DNA of 64,000 nucleotides from Eudorina sp. 2006-703-Eu-15 (Eukaryota; Chlorophyta; Chlorophyceae; Chlamydomonadales; Volvocaceae): assembly GCA_003117195.1 (NCBI GenBank), contig BDSI01000005.1:1720857-1784856 (forward strand), given 5' to 3'. The notes under the pieces are model-generated. The model had not been told where the DNA came from. It worked only from the letters and a program-made list of their open reading frames with translations, and ran no database searches. The position numbers and the translations under genes are program-made. Position 1 is the stretch's first letter. Each line of letters starts with the position of its first letter. Shown in pieces: positions 21,766 through 33,700 of the stretch.

Positions 21766-24290
21766 ATGAGTTTTCAGGTCAGCGTTTTAAATGTCTGAGC
21801 GCTCAGCGAGCGATGTGCGCACAATGTGAAGGTCATATGTCATGGGTTTGGCCCTTGACAGGACTTGGCTAAGAATGGCGGCCGTGAGCTCTCAAGTTAC
21901 GAGAACCAGGTGAACAGAATATGTTGGGGCGTCACGGCGGGGCGGTCCATGCGCGCTAACTCACTAACGGTAATCCTGTGTGCAGGCTACGCGAGAGGTC
22001 GAGGGGCTCGTATTTAAGCTCGTCAGCAATGTAACGCAGCTTCGCAAGATGGTTGACAAGCTGGGGACAGCAAAGGACACCCTGGAGCACCGGCACGCCA
22101 TCGCGGACGTGAACATCTCCATCCAAGAGGTGCAGGCCATGCGCATACAGATCCTACCCCGCAGCGGGATGGGTCCCTTGCCGTGATAACCCATGTCCTA
22201 AAACGGCGCGGCTTGAACGGAAAAGAACCACAGAATGTCTGTAGTGTGCCAGTCTTCCAAACCTGCTCCTCGCGTCGGTTGTAGGTTAACGCTGAAACCA
22301 CGTCCATCCCTCATGTGCCCATCGTCGGTATGTCCATATGCAGTTGGCCAAAGGCATCAAGGAGAAGCTCACCGCGCTCCACGACGGCGTCCCGGCGGGA
22401 CCCGGCCGACCCGCCGGGTCGGCCCCCAGCCCCGAGCAGCAGCTCAAGACCAAACGGCTGCTGCAGGACTTCGCCAACATCTTGCAGGCAAGCCTCTACC
22501 GGCGCCACACGTTAGAAAGTACGCGCCCTCCCGACCAACGACCCGCCGCAATCCCCTACGACTCGTTCAAGCTGCGACGAATCCCCTTGCCCGTCCCTGG
22601 TCCTGGTCCGGCTTGAGAGGGCCGCAGCTGCTGTCAGTCAGTCAGTCCATCCGTCCATCCGTCAGTGTCCCTGGCCGTGAATAGAGGCAGGAGAGGCCGC
22701 GAAATGGCTACCTCAGGACGTCAGGGCAATGTGTCTTAACACACTCGTACGTCCTGGAGAACATGACGTGAGGACGACTTTTCTACCCGCCTGGGCCGGG
22801 CTGGGTGGGTCTGGGCTTGTGAACCCCTGTCTAGAAACAAGCAGCTGGAGACATTCACTTTGATTCCCCTGCGCTGGCCGACCCCCCCCTCCCTCCTTTA
22901 CAGGACTACAAGGCCGTCCAGCGGATAGCGGCGGAGCGGGAGGCGGCCTCACTGCCCCGCCAGCCCGCCACCAACCGGAGGCCTCTCGCGGGAGGTGGGG
23001 CAGCCGGGGCCTGGGGGCCGGGGCTGGGGTTCGGGGCTAGGGACGGGGATGGGGTTTGGGGATGGGTTCGGGGCGAGCAAGGGCGCGGAGGTGCGGGGCA
23101 CGGGACGGGGCTGTGCGGGTGGGGGTGAGGTGCCTGGGCGTTGCGACCCCTGGTGGAGGTCGTGCTTCCAGAGGGGAGGGGCTGGGAGGCTCGCGCCGCG
23201 TGATTCCATTTTCGCTTCCTCCTCCTCCTCCTCCTCCTCCTCGATTGTCCCCTGGTCACTGCAATCATGTACAATCTGTCGCCTTATTAACCCGCTCGGC
23301 CTGTCTCGTCTCGTCCCCTGCTCTCCCTTTTTTTCCGCATCTGACGGCCGCCGTGGCGGTGCGGCCAGGGCCGGCTGACGCGCGGACGCCGCTGCTGGGC
23401 CCCGACGGCGCCGCGGCGGAGTCCTCATCGTCCCATCGGCCTCGGGAGGACGACATCGAGGCGGCGGTGCGGAAACAGGCGCAGCAGCAGGCGGAGGTAG
23501 GGCGGGTGCGGGCCCCTCTCAACCCCGCGTGAACGAGTCCCCTTCATCCCCCCTCGGCCGAACGTGGTCAAGGAGGGGGGCCAGGGTCTGGTTGGTCCCT
23601 CGGGGCCCCACGTGATGCCGTACGGTACCTGCATCGGGTTTGATGGTTGGTTGGTTTGTTGGTTGCAGGTGTCGGCCCTGGAGGACAGTGTGCGCTACCA
23701 CGAGGCGCTGATCGAGGAGCGGGACGCGGGTATTGCGGAGATCCAGCGGCAGATCGGGGAGGTCAACGAGATGTTCCAGGACCTGGCGGTGCTCATCTCG
23801 GACCAGGTGAGGGGGGCCTGGAGGGGCGTATAGGAAATTGGTAGACATATTTTATTTCCGGGGGGGGCCGGAGGGCAGGCGCCCATGTCCCCTGGTTGGG
23901 GCGGAGTGTGGGGGTTTAAGACCTCCAGGGGTATGCGGCCCGTGCGCACTGCAGGTCATTCGGTATGAATCTTGGGCTTGTTGGTGGTTCGGGCGGGTTT
24001 CTCACTAAACACATGCCATCACACACCACCACCCCGCCACGGCCCCCCCCCCACACACACCCCTCCCCCCCCACACACACCCCTCCCCCCCCCCCGCCCC
24101 CCCCCCCCAGGGCGAGCAGCTCCAGACGGTGGACACGCACATCACGACGGTGGCGGAGCGCGTCAAGGAGGGGCAGCGGGAGCTGGTGGCGGCGTCGCGC
24201 AGCAGTCGGGCGATGCGGAACAAGTGCCTGTGGCTGTGGCTGGTGGTGGCGGTGGTGGTGTCGGTGCTGCTCATCATCCTGCTTGCCTAG
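21766..24290 (+). CDS. SYP2/syntaxin-7-type Qa-SNARE
   Basis: Exons 21986-22129, 22344-22487, 22904-22994, 23369-23496, 23669-23806 and 24111-24290 join in phase, about 275 residues. The Habc region starts TREVEGLVFKLVSNVTQLRK and continues LGTAKDTLEHR, ISIQELAKGIKEKL and LLQDFANILQ|DYKAVQR. The SNARE helix runs from LEDSVRYHEALIEERDAGIA through MFQDLAVLISDQGEQL, where the Gln of SDQG is the zero-layer residue. The tail anchor is LWLWLVVAVVVSVLLIILLA at the extreme C-terminus. This matches PEP12/VAM3-like plant SYP2 proteins of the prevacuolar compartment and vacuole. The first coding exon is unresolved: MSFQ (21766-21777, donor GTCAGC, resembling the usual SYP2 start) or MAA (21875-21883, donor GTGAGC); both are in phase. 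The intron after 22487 starts with GCAAGC, a GC-AG donor. Confidence 0.9.
23972..24013 (+). repeat. Copy of the GGGCGGGTTCTTTTTNTAAACACA intronic motif (SNARE intron)
   Basis: GGGCGGGTTTCTCACTAAAC followed by ACA, preceded by TTGGGCTTGTTGGTGG. Three relatives lie in VARL-gene introns (31737-31777, 31886-31922, 32269-32297). The ACTAAAC core resembles a branch point, and in this intron a C/CA-rich tract and the acceptor at 24110 follow. Confidence 0.6.
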
Positions 24291-24527
24291 ACGGACCGGG
24301 GGCCGCAGGGCCGCAGGGGCACTGGGGCACTGGGGCCAGGGCGGGGCAAGGCTGGGGCAGGGCCGCAGGGCGGGGCTGGGACAGGCCGCGGTAGGGCGGG
24401 CCGGGGGTCGGAGGAGGGCCCGGTCATGAGTCATGACCAAGCCTTTGAGTGGATCGACGCAAACGGGTCCATGGGACGGTGGCCGGGCGGGCTGTTGGAC
24501 TGTGGCTGCGGCTGTGGTGGCGGTCTC

Positions 24528-24735
24528 AAGAGGGGTCCGCTCCAGGGCGGGAGGAGGGGAGAGGGGTCCGCTCCAGGGCGGGAGGAGGGGAGAGGGGTCC
24601 GCTCCAGGGCGGGAGGAGGGGAGAGGGGTCCGCTCCAGGCCGGGAGGAGGGGAGGGGGGTCCGCTCCAGGGCGGGAGGAGGGGAGAGGGGTCCGCTCCAC
24701 GGCCGGAGGAGAGGGGTCCGCTCCAGGGCGGGTTG
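24528..24735 (+). repeat. 31-bp tandem repeat, about seven copies
   Basis: GGGGTCCGCTCCAGGGCGGG followed by AGGAGGGGAGA recurs with an exact 31-bp period from 24535 to 24690, then once more with a shortened 26-bp step. It lies 240 bp after the SNARE stop codon, inside the probable 3' untranslated region, and is open in several frames only because of its periodicity. Confidence 0.95.
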
Positions 24736-25193
24736 CGAGGCAGGAGGTATGTGGAGCAGTTGCCACGCAGTCTGGGGGAAAGGGCTTCCGGACAGGACGG
24801 AGCAGCAAAGCCGAGATGGCCCCAGCGAGACACTGCGTGGGTATGTCACCCCGTGTGTGGGTGTGTGGGTGGTAGGCAAGTGGTAGACGGAGTGGGGGGC
24901 GTCGGCGGGCGATCACCGATCAGGCACCCGACCCTCTCGCCAAGGGGCCGTGGATGTGATGGCGCGGGGACCAGCTGGGTATCGGGGCCCCTGGCCTCCG
25001 CGGCCTCCCCTCATCTCGGGCGGCTTCCTCAGCCACTCGATCCGGTCAGCGGCATGTGGGTGTGGCGTGTGGGTGCGGATGTGGGGGTGGGGTGTGGATG
25101 CGACGCTTCTGGACGTGAAGGGTCACAGCGTGTCTCTGTTCACTCCTCAGCTCCGGGGGAAACCCTAGACAGGGCCGTGTACGGCGTGTGTGT

Positions 25194-25208
25194 TGTAAGC
25201 GGATGTAA
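25194..25208 (+). terminator. Poly(A) signals (two TGTAA) of the SNARE gene
   Basis: TGTAA at 25194-25198 and again at 25204-25208 are the first plausible plus-strand poly(A) signals after the SNARE stop. They imply a 3' untranslated region of about 0.9 kb containing the 31-bp satellite. Confidence 0.4.
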
Positions 25209-28023
25209 AGGACCCATGGGTCCGCTGAGTTGGTCGGTTACAAGACCAGCCCGAACTCGGCAAGGCCAGGTAATTGGCAACTGCCAACTGGCAACTGATG
25301 TACGGAGGTCGCACACAGCGGCGGGCGCACCTGCCGAGGGGCGCACACAGCGCAGCCCGCCAACCCACCGCCAAGTTTGGCAGACCGCCGCCGCAACGCC
25401 GACCTACGACGCTACGAGGGAATGATGGGGGGTCGCTGGTGTGTGATGGGGGTTTTCTGAGCTCCCCGGCCCCCTCCCAATGTGTGTGCAGCAGCGCTCA
25501 CAGAGGGGGGGCCCACGCCGCAGAGAGGCCCCCGCGTCATGGACTAGGAAAGGGGAAGGGAAAGGTGAGGCGGAACCGAGCCTGCCTCCCCCCTATGCCC
25601 AGAGAGCATGGCCGCGCCTTCGAGGAAATGCCGTACAATCGACTACGCGGAACGCCCGCCAACAAAATGTCGTGGGCAGTGCCCCTGCCCGTTGGCGCCC
25701 GGGGGAGTTACAACTGCGCAATGCATCCAGTGCAGGGGTTCGCCATATCGCCAACCTGGCTTTCAAAAGTAACCGCCTGACAAGACATGCGGCCATGCTG
25801 ATGGTGGGTGACGATGGAGGGTCTCTTTTCTAAACACACAGAACGCATCCTCTAACTTAAGGCCGGCACGACTAAGGACAACGAGAATCTCTGAGATCCT
25901 CTCCCTGTACCCGCCCTCCCTAAAGAGAAGCTAACCGAGCCCGGGTGCCGCCCTGTTGGGGTTGTGATCGCATCTACAACCCCCTGGGCGTTCCTGCACA
26001 CTGCGCGTGCTGCGCGTGCTGCGGTTGACGTCTACAGAACCGGGTGGTGCTAAAATGCGACCTGATGTGCGCCAACAACGCCTCAAGGCTGTACTACTAC
26101 CACAAGAGTCCCTGCCGCGCCGGCAGGCGCTCTCACGTCCTTGAAGGGTCGCCAGCATTCTGGCGGCCGCTCCCAATCCCCCGCCGAAAGCCTACGTGTA
26201 CTACAGTGTGCACACGTCAGCATGCCGTGCTCAACTGAGTTAGGTTGCCGTGCAGGCAAAAACTAGACCGTTGTCAGAATCCTAATTTCCGCGCATGACT
26301 CGTGGCCCTCTCCGCCCTCTCCCCCGCACCGGTTCGGACGACAGGGGAGGGGCTTCACCACAACGGTGCTAAAAAATCCACTTAAATCCATGTATAACTC
26401 CACGGCCCCGAGCCACTAACACGCATTTCCCTCCGGACAGCTCACACGCCCCGGATCGTATCGTCAACACATTGCTGCACATTGGCCCCCCATCAGTCGT
26501 GCACAAACTCGCAACCGCACACAATATGTGTCAAGACGCACCCGCGCTGAACAGACAAGCGACGTATCCGGCTTTCGCATTTGTTTTTGGAATTGAACAG
26601 TTTCCGTGTCCGGTGTGCCCAGCCAACCAAATGGCAAACTCAACAGCATCCGTGCATTACAGAAGCCGTACAACTCATGGTCGTACACACACACACGCGC
26701 GCGTGCTTCTTTTTTAAACACACACGCGCGTGCAAATGCATGTGTTTGTGTGCGCAGGTGGGTAATCATTACACGCTTTGCCAGGGCAACGGGGTCCGCA
26801 ATCCGTGTGCGTGTGCGGCTTTATGTGTTTTGTCATTCTCAAGGTTTATCAAACCCCCCCTTCCCCGGCCTCTCCTCCCCCTGAGCGTGCGTGCGTTCAA
26901 TCCGCGCCCCATGGGTCGAAGCCCAGGCCGCCCTGGTTTCCCTCCCGTGGATGTGACCCCCGGGCCCTCCCAATGCACGACGGCATTGGCCCATTGACGC
27001 GCAGCGGACAGCAAAACAGGGAACAACACAACCAACCAACTAACTGCCTTCCACGGATGAATGCTGTTGCAAAAACACAACAGGTAGCCGTTCTCTTAGG
27101 TGCACACCTCCTCATCAAAAGCCCGTGCACTGCCACCCTCGGCAGCACCCCCTCCGGACGGCCATCCCCCCTGGAGCACAAACAACAATGAAAACCCTTC
27201 CATGCACCTCAAACCACGAAGCACGAACGGCCTAATCTCCCCCTCCCTGCGCCCTCCCATACACACACACACATACACACACGAGCACGCCCTCGGGCAT
27301 CCTCCCTCGCCGGGCCGGGTGTGCATCGAGGCAGTTTCAGTTTGACCCCCTCGCGCAGCCTCCCTCCTCTCCACCCGGACTGCGCTACCAGCCCCAGAGA
27401 AACCTTGGAAGCGCCAGTCAGGTCAAGTCATGTCACCCGAAGCAAGGCCCACGGGACACTCTAGAAGGCCCAGCAGTACCTACGGCGCACCGAACCCATG
27501 TAACCGCCAACGGGCACAGCCCGCCTGTTGACCCCAAACCGTGGAGGCCTCCCTCCCCCGGTTAGACAACACGACATCTCCACCCAGACAGACCTCCCAG
27601 CGCGCATTACGGAAAACGCGCCCGTGTTGTAACACCGTGCGCTCATTATTTCCTGTCATTGCCATCGCCATTGCCACCATCCAAAGTGGGATCCTGGGGG
27701 CCGCTGTGGCTTTCGGGCTGGCCGCTGGTCATGTAGACCAGGGCGGGCGTGGGTGCGACCCCGCTGGGGCGCGGGCGGAAACACAACAAACCACCCGAAC
27801 AGGCACAGGCGCGGGAAGGGAACACTAGCAGTGCGGCCACGACGCGGAGGGAGAGCTCCCATGGTCGGTGGCAGCCGCGGCGGCGGCCGGTCCTGTGGTG
27901 GTGGAGGACTGGCCGTACACGGTCACCGTTATATGGCCCCGGTACGGACGCAGAGGTGACCGCCGTGCTCCGCTATTTGTGTGAGCCACTGCCCAGGGGA
28001 CCACACGTGCACGTGCCTCTTAC

Positions 28024-28133
28024 CTTCTCAGGAAGGCACTTCAACCGGTGTGCATCGGTGACCCGCCTAGGTTGCGTGACTACGGGCCCATCATTGGGTT
28101 TCTTGGCAGCATTGTCACCGGCACCCTGGACTC
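28024..28133 (-). other. Orphan coding-exon candidate, minus strand
   Basis: A 110-nt open stretch bounded by a good acceptor (GTGTTTTTAG) and a consensus donor (AAG|GTAAGAGG). It encodes KKPNDGPVVTQPRRVTDAHR followed by LKCLPEK, less Ala/Gly-rich than random frames here. A possible next exon near 27.83-27.91 kb ends in a stop. No upstream partner or homology is recognised, so it may be one exon of a small unknown gene or an alternative 3' part of the VARL transcription unit. Confidence 0.3.
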
Positions 28134-29719
28134 CTAAAAACACACAGAGAAGGGCAAACACGAAAGAGGACCAACCCGGCCGTACCTTGCCGTACCGTAC
28201 TACGCAGTATCCCGCGTCTTCTGCACGCCCAAAACAAACACGAAAACAGCAAACATCCCGGACAAAAGCGACCCCGGTTGGAAAAATATAACACTCTTGG
28301 AGAGACGTTTTTTTCACGGCGACAAGCGCGCGTCAGCAATTCAGCATTCGCATCCGCCAAATCCTTCGAAAGTCGACGGCGTCGAAGAAGCCCTAGCGCC
28401 TCGAAACACGTGCAGGGTCATGCCCATTAATCCGGATGCCATGGATGCCATGGGCGCTACAAACTCAGCAGCAGCACAGCCCGCCAACGGCGCTGGTGGA
28501 GGGTTGATCTGTTGGCCGTTACCTATTGGCCGTTGCGGCCACAGCTCTTTTGGCCCTCGCGCGGCCCCGCCCCTCACCGCCGTGATGCCAGTGTGACGAG
28601 ATGCATTACGGGCATCGCGGCCCAACCGATTTACTCCGACGGCCGTACCCGACGCCGTACAACTCCCAACCGCTACAGGATGCCCTCCGACTCCACCCTT
28701 GCAAGGGATGGCACTCGGGCACCCGCGTACGACATCCCGTACGACCGGTACGGTCGCTGCAGTACCTGCCACACGGGACGCATACCCTTCCAGCCTTCCT
28801 CCCCCACCTTGACAAAATCCTATTCTTTTGAGTGCGGCGCAACGATTGGGTTGGTGGTGCCGCCAATGAACACAAGACCTGAATGACCCGAAATGACACA
28901 CCCCTTGTGGGACAGAGAGCGGACGACGCCGCAATCGTCGGGGTCCTTATTCGCAAACGGAGAACGTCGTCGTCGGGAAGCGCCTGCTGCCCCTCGCGAG
29001 CAGGCTGGGACAACCTCAACGACGAGTCGACGACAACAGCCATGGCATGGCAATCCTCCCGCCGCCTGGGATGATCATCGCTTCCTTTTTCCTTCTCCTC
29101 TCTCTGAAGCATGCGCTGCGCAAGTTGACCTCAAGTTGACCTGCGGGCGCGCCTCTTCCCGAGGTGTCCTCGCCGCCGCCGCCGCCACCGCCGCCGCCGG
29201 CGCCCAACCGTCCAACCGTCCACCAACCGCGGTGACTCGGGCACAGCCGTTACCGGACGTGCAGGCCTTCTCGCCCCCCTCTGCAGGGTTTCATTCCTTT
29301 CACACCTGTGCAGTGCTGGACTGACAAACAGACCGACAGACGGACAGATCGACAGACAGACAAACCAGTGCTGCTTGCGTGTGTTTTACTTTGGTCGGAA
29401 ACCCGCGCCGCGCCCAAGGCCCCGCGCCCCGCCGACCGACCCATGGGTCCTACGAGGCGGGCGCACCGAGGCGCGGCGCCGCCGTCACTTTCCCTAGCTC
29501 ATGCGCCCGGGGGCCCCTGCGCCACACCTTCACTCCTCCATATTTGCACTCTCCCACGCATTTTCGCACTTCCCCACTTCCATTTCATCCGTGTGCGCCT
29601 GTCTGCCTGCCCTGCCTACGCGCATAGCCAGGGCGGTAGGCGGTTCGGATCCGCCACATCCGCCTCGCCCCTCCCGCTGCCCCCCCCGACCCCGCCCGGG
29701 CCGCATCGTCTCTGTTGAT

Positions 29720-30677
29720 CTAGTGCCCCGGCGGCAGCGGACACAGCCGCGCGGCAGCGGCGCTGTCGCCGCCGCCGCCGCCGCCGGCGTTGCCGTGTCC
29801 CGCCGCTGCCCCGCCGCCACTGCCTCCGCCTGCTGCATCGCCGCCGCCGCTGCGCGGATGGCCATTGCTGCCATACATCGCTACAGGGGCTGGGCCGTAC
29901 AGCGATTGAGCGCGCTCAGGCCCTGCGCCGCCACCTCCGCCTCCACATCCGCCGCCTCCACATCCGCCTCTTGTGGAGAAGGGCAGCGCAAACGGTTGAT
30001 GGTCAGCCCAGGCCAGGGCGCTCGGCGAGGGCCCCGACGCGGGTGAGGGCAGCAGAGCGAAGCCCGAGGTCCCTTGCTCCGACCGCAGCGTGCAGCCTGT
30101 GTGAGGAGCGGGTGTCCCACGGGTCACTGGATGTCGGATGTCGGGATGTGGGTCACCGCCGGAAATGGTTCACAAGGATGGCAATAGACATGAAAAGGGA
30201 TAGTGTCGGAAACGATCGAGATAGGTGCCGATGCAGCAGCAGCAGCAGCGGCAGCAGCGGCGGGACTTTGCAAACAAACAACGACACACGATGGGGCCCC
30301 AGCAGTGGTCGCGCCTGTGGTCACGTGCATCAGGTAACGGTAACGGTACCATGCAACCACTGTAACTACCCCCGTACAACTACCATACAACTACCATGCA
30401 ACTACCTTCTGGCTGTCATGCCCTCATGCACCCGCCAACGCAACAAGGACCCGGCCGCGGGTGCGCCGCCGCCGGGTCGAGTGGTCTCTGCCCCGAGCCC
30501 GGCTGGCAGCGTGCAACAGCGTCCCCGAGTTCAGCGGCATTTCAGCTGGGCAGGCCAAGCGCACCTACCTACCCACCCACCCGCCCGCCCACCCACCTAC
30601 CTGGGGGACATGAGTAGGCCCGGCCTTCGGGGGCGAAGGCCTGCCCGGTGCCGGGCCCGGACCGGTACGCTCCGAGA

Positions 30678-30709
<32 letters not shown>

Positions 30710-33700
30710 GCCAGCTGCGGGCGATGCCGTCCCCGCCGACGGCATTTGCGCGAGATGGAAGGCTGAGGTCATGTACGGCTGCTGTACGGACTGCTGCGGC
30801 GGCGTGGGCATCGACGGAAGTGGCACGGGGCCGTTGGGCGGCATCGGCTGCGAGGCCGCACCGGGCGGCAGCGCTGCCAGCGCGACGCTGAAGGGGCTGC
30901 AGGCGGGCCGTCGCAGTCCTGCCGGGTCGCCGGGCCCACCGCCGCCGCCGCCACCACCGTCACCGCCACCGCCGCCGCCGCTGGTGCGCACCGCTGACTG
31001 ATAGGAAGGCGGATGGCAGTGTTGGTGGTTCAGGGACCTGGAAGAACAGGCATGCTGACCCGTCCGAAAGTGTGGCTGCGACGGCGGCGGCGGCAGCGAT
31101 GCCGACGCCAGCAGCTGCTGGTGCTGCTGCTGCTGCTGCTGGCGTTGCGACGGCAGCTGCATCGCCGGCTCGCTTCCACGCAGCATTTGTGGCGGTTGTT
31201 GATGGTGCTGCTGCTGCGGTGGCGGCAGCTGCTGGTGCTGGTGCTGCTGCAGGCGCTGCGGCGGCGGTTGTTGAGACCAAGAGGCCACACTCAGGTGATG
31301 GTGGTGTTGGTGTTGGTTTCGGGGGCTGCCCAACCCGCCGGGGCCTCCGCCGCCGGCAGCGCCGTCAAAGGAGCCCACCGAGTGGCGGGGGCTGCTGGCG
31401 CCGCCAGGGAGGGACACTGCCACCGGCAGGGAGCCGCCCGTGGAGATGCGGGCGTGGGTCAGGGGCTGCGGCTGAGTCCCCGGCAACAAGGAAGAGCCCG
31501 GGTGACCGCCAGCGCCTCCGCCGCCGCCGCCAGCTCCGCCACCTCCCGATTGCTCCACCGCACGCTGCCGCTTGCTCTTCCGAGAGCCTCCCTGCGGCGG
31601 GGCAGGTTGGATAAGCGGGCCCCGGGTCGGCCCCAAACGTACACATACCACACACGCACACACACTATCGGGCGCCACTCGGCCCCTCGCATATCACGCA
31701 CTCCTGTTCTGCCTGCCTCAATAACACATACACGCACCGGGCCTGGGTGGTTATGGGTGGGCTTCTCAATAAACACACACACACACACGCACACACACAG
31801 CTACAGTGGTGGCGCGGCTGCCTACTTCGCCGCCGCTACGCCTAGTAACTTTTTCCATGCAGATTATCTGGTAAGTATGTCAATACCTGGGCTGGGTTGG
31901 GCGGGTTCTTTTTCTAAACACCCCCTGCTACCCGAAGGATGCGGCGGGAGCCGTTCTGTACTGCTTCTGTCGATCCTCCCGCGTTGCAGTACCTTCAGGA
32001 CGGGCAGCCCGTGGGTGTTGAGCCAGTTGGCTAGCGTCACGGAGTTGGTGCCCGCCACCTGCAATGGAGGAGGAGGAGGAGGAGGAGGAGGAGGAGGAGG
32101 GCGCACAAGAGTTGACGTGCACGTTTCAGGGGACGGGGGAGGAAGACAAGAGATGGTTGACAAGGAAGAGCAGGGGTGGCAGGAGGGGCAGGAGGGGTAG
32201 GAGGGGCAGGAGGACAAGCGGCCAGAGGTGCCTCCGCCCGACCTCTCCATACACATCCCAACTCACATCGGTCGGGCGGGTTCTTTTTGTAAACACATCC
32301 CAACTTCCCAACTAACACAACCCCACCCAACACCCTGCATCCCCAGACCCGCACCTTAATGGAGCAGTGCCACTTGGCGGTGGTGGACCCGCCGGCCTTC
32401 TCGAAGGCGGACCGGCTGATGTACTTGTTCTCGTAGAAGATGCAGTCCTGGGGGCCGGGCGGGGTTCAAACGTCCAGAGGGATGCCGTACATACCCATGG
32501 GTCACAGTGGCTGTACTGAGAAACGTCGAACGAGGCAAACCCATGGGCCAATGACGGGCACCGGGCAGCCGCCGGGCGACGCGCACTCAATACTACCGGC
32601 CGCACAGAGACAGGTATCGTACGGCGGCAGGTATTGCACGGCGGCATGTACGACGGTGCTCAATGACCGCTGCGCCTGCTCAATGACCGCTGCGCCTGCT
32701 CAATGACCGAGCTCCTGAGCTGTCACTCCCGTCCGCGCCGTCGGTCATCCGACAGTCCCGAGGGTCGCACCGCACAAACCACAAACGCTGCCCTGCCTCG
32801 CACCCACCTGATTGGAGAGGTAGCGGTCCGGATGGAACACGCCGTTGACCGTGACCCTCCGCCGCCGCCCGTCGTCGCCGACCTCCCGGCTCAGCCCCGT
32901 CACCAGAACCGCCACAGGGGGCGGCAGCTCCTCCGCCCGCCAGCTCCCCCTCACCGCGCCGCCGCCACCACAGTCTCCCTCGCCGCCGCTGCTGCCGCCG
33001 CCGTCCTCCTCGGCTCCGCTGCTCAGGGCCGGCAAGCGCGACGCCACCGCCGGCTGCGCCCGGGAGCGTTTGTGAGCTGGGGCCGCCGCGGCCGCCGCCG
33101 CCGCCGCCGCCGCCCAGCCGCCACCGCCGGGACTGACGGCGCCGCTGCCGCTGCTGTTCCCCAACGTCAGGCCGCTGAGGCCGCAACCGCTGATGCTGCC
33201 CTCACCGCCACTTGCGGAGAAGCCACGACTCAGACTCGGGTTGCCCGTGGGGGTCGCTCCGCCGCCGCCGCCGCCACCGCCGGCTCCCCAGGACAGTCGC
33301 GCGCCGCCGCCGGAGGAGCACTCGGCACTGCTGAAGACGTCGCTGCCCGTGTCTCGGCTATAGATGCTGAGGAGCGGGTGGCTGGCTAAACCGGGGTGCT
33401 GTGAAGGACCATGGCCGCCGCCGCCGCCGCCGCTGCCGCTGTTGTGAATATTGTTGTTCGTGGTGGTAGTGTCGATCCGGCGGCGGCTGTCCGTGGCGAT
33501 TCGACCGTCGCTGGCCGGCAGCGAGCCGTACAATCCTCCGAAACCTGGAATCCGGTTTGTGGCGACCAAGGCAAAGGGACTCGCGAAGGACTCCACCAGC
33601 GGTGGCGGGCTAGCGGCATGGAAGCTCGGCGATGCACCGGCGGCGGCGGCAGCGGCCGCGGACACGCCCGCGGCGATGCCGTCGGCGACGGAGATGGCCG

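Larger units (their letters stand above)
24291..29719. other. 5.4-kb repeat-rich spacer without a confident gene
   Basis: Holds the SNARE 3' untranslated region (to about 25.2 kb), a 31-bp satellite, CA-rich microsatellites near 26.69 and 27.26 kb, two copies of the GACCCATGGGTC palindrome (25211, 29438), and probably a long 3' untranslated region of the VARL gene. Orphan exon candidates: plus strand about 25738-25806 (GVRHIANLAFKSNRLTRHAA) followed by 26039-26107 (NRVVLKCDLMCANNASRLYY), and minus strand 28024-28133. None can be linked into a full gene. Confidence 0.5.

Noticed and set aside
24431..24916. Pro/Ser-rich or Gly/Arg-rich open frames around 24.5-24.9 kb
   Set aside because: They are products of the 31-bp satellite, which is free of stops in several frames.
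26690..31800. CA/CG dinucleotide runs near 26.69, 27.26 and 31.78 kb
   Set aside because: Ordinary microsatellites; noted as background only.
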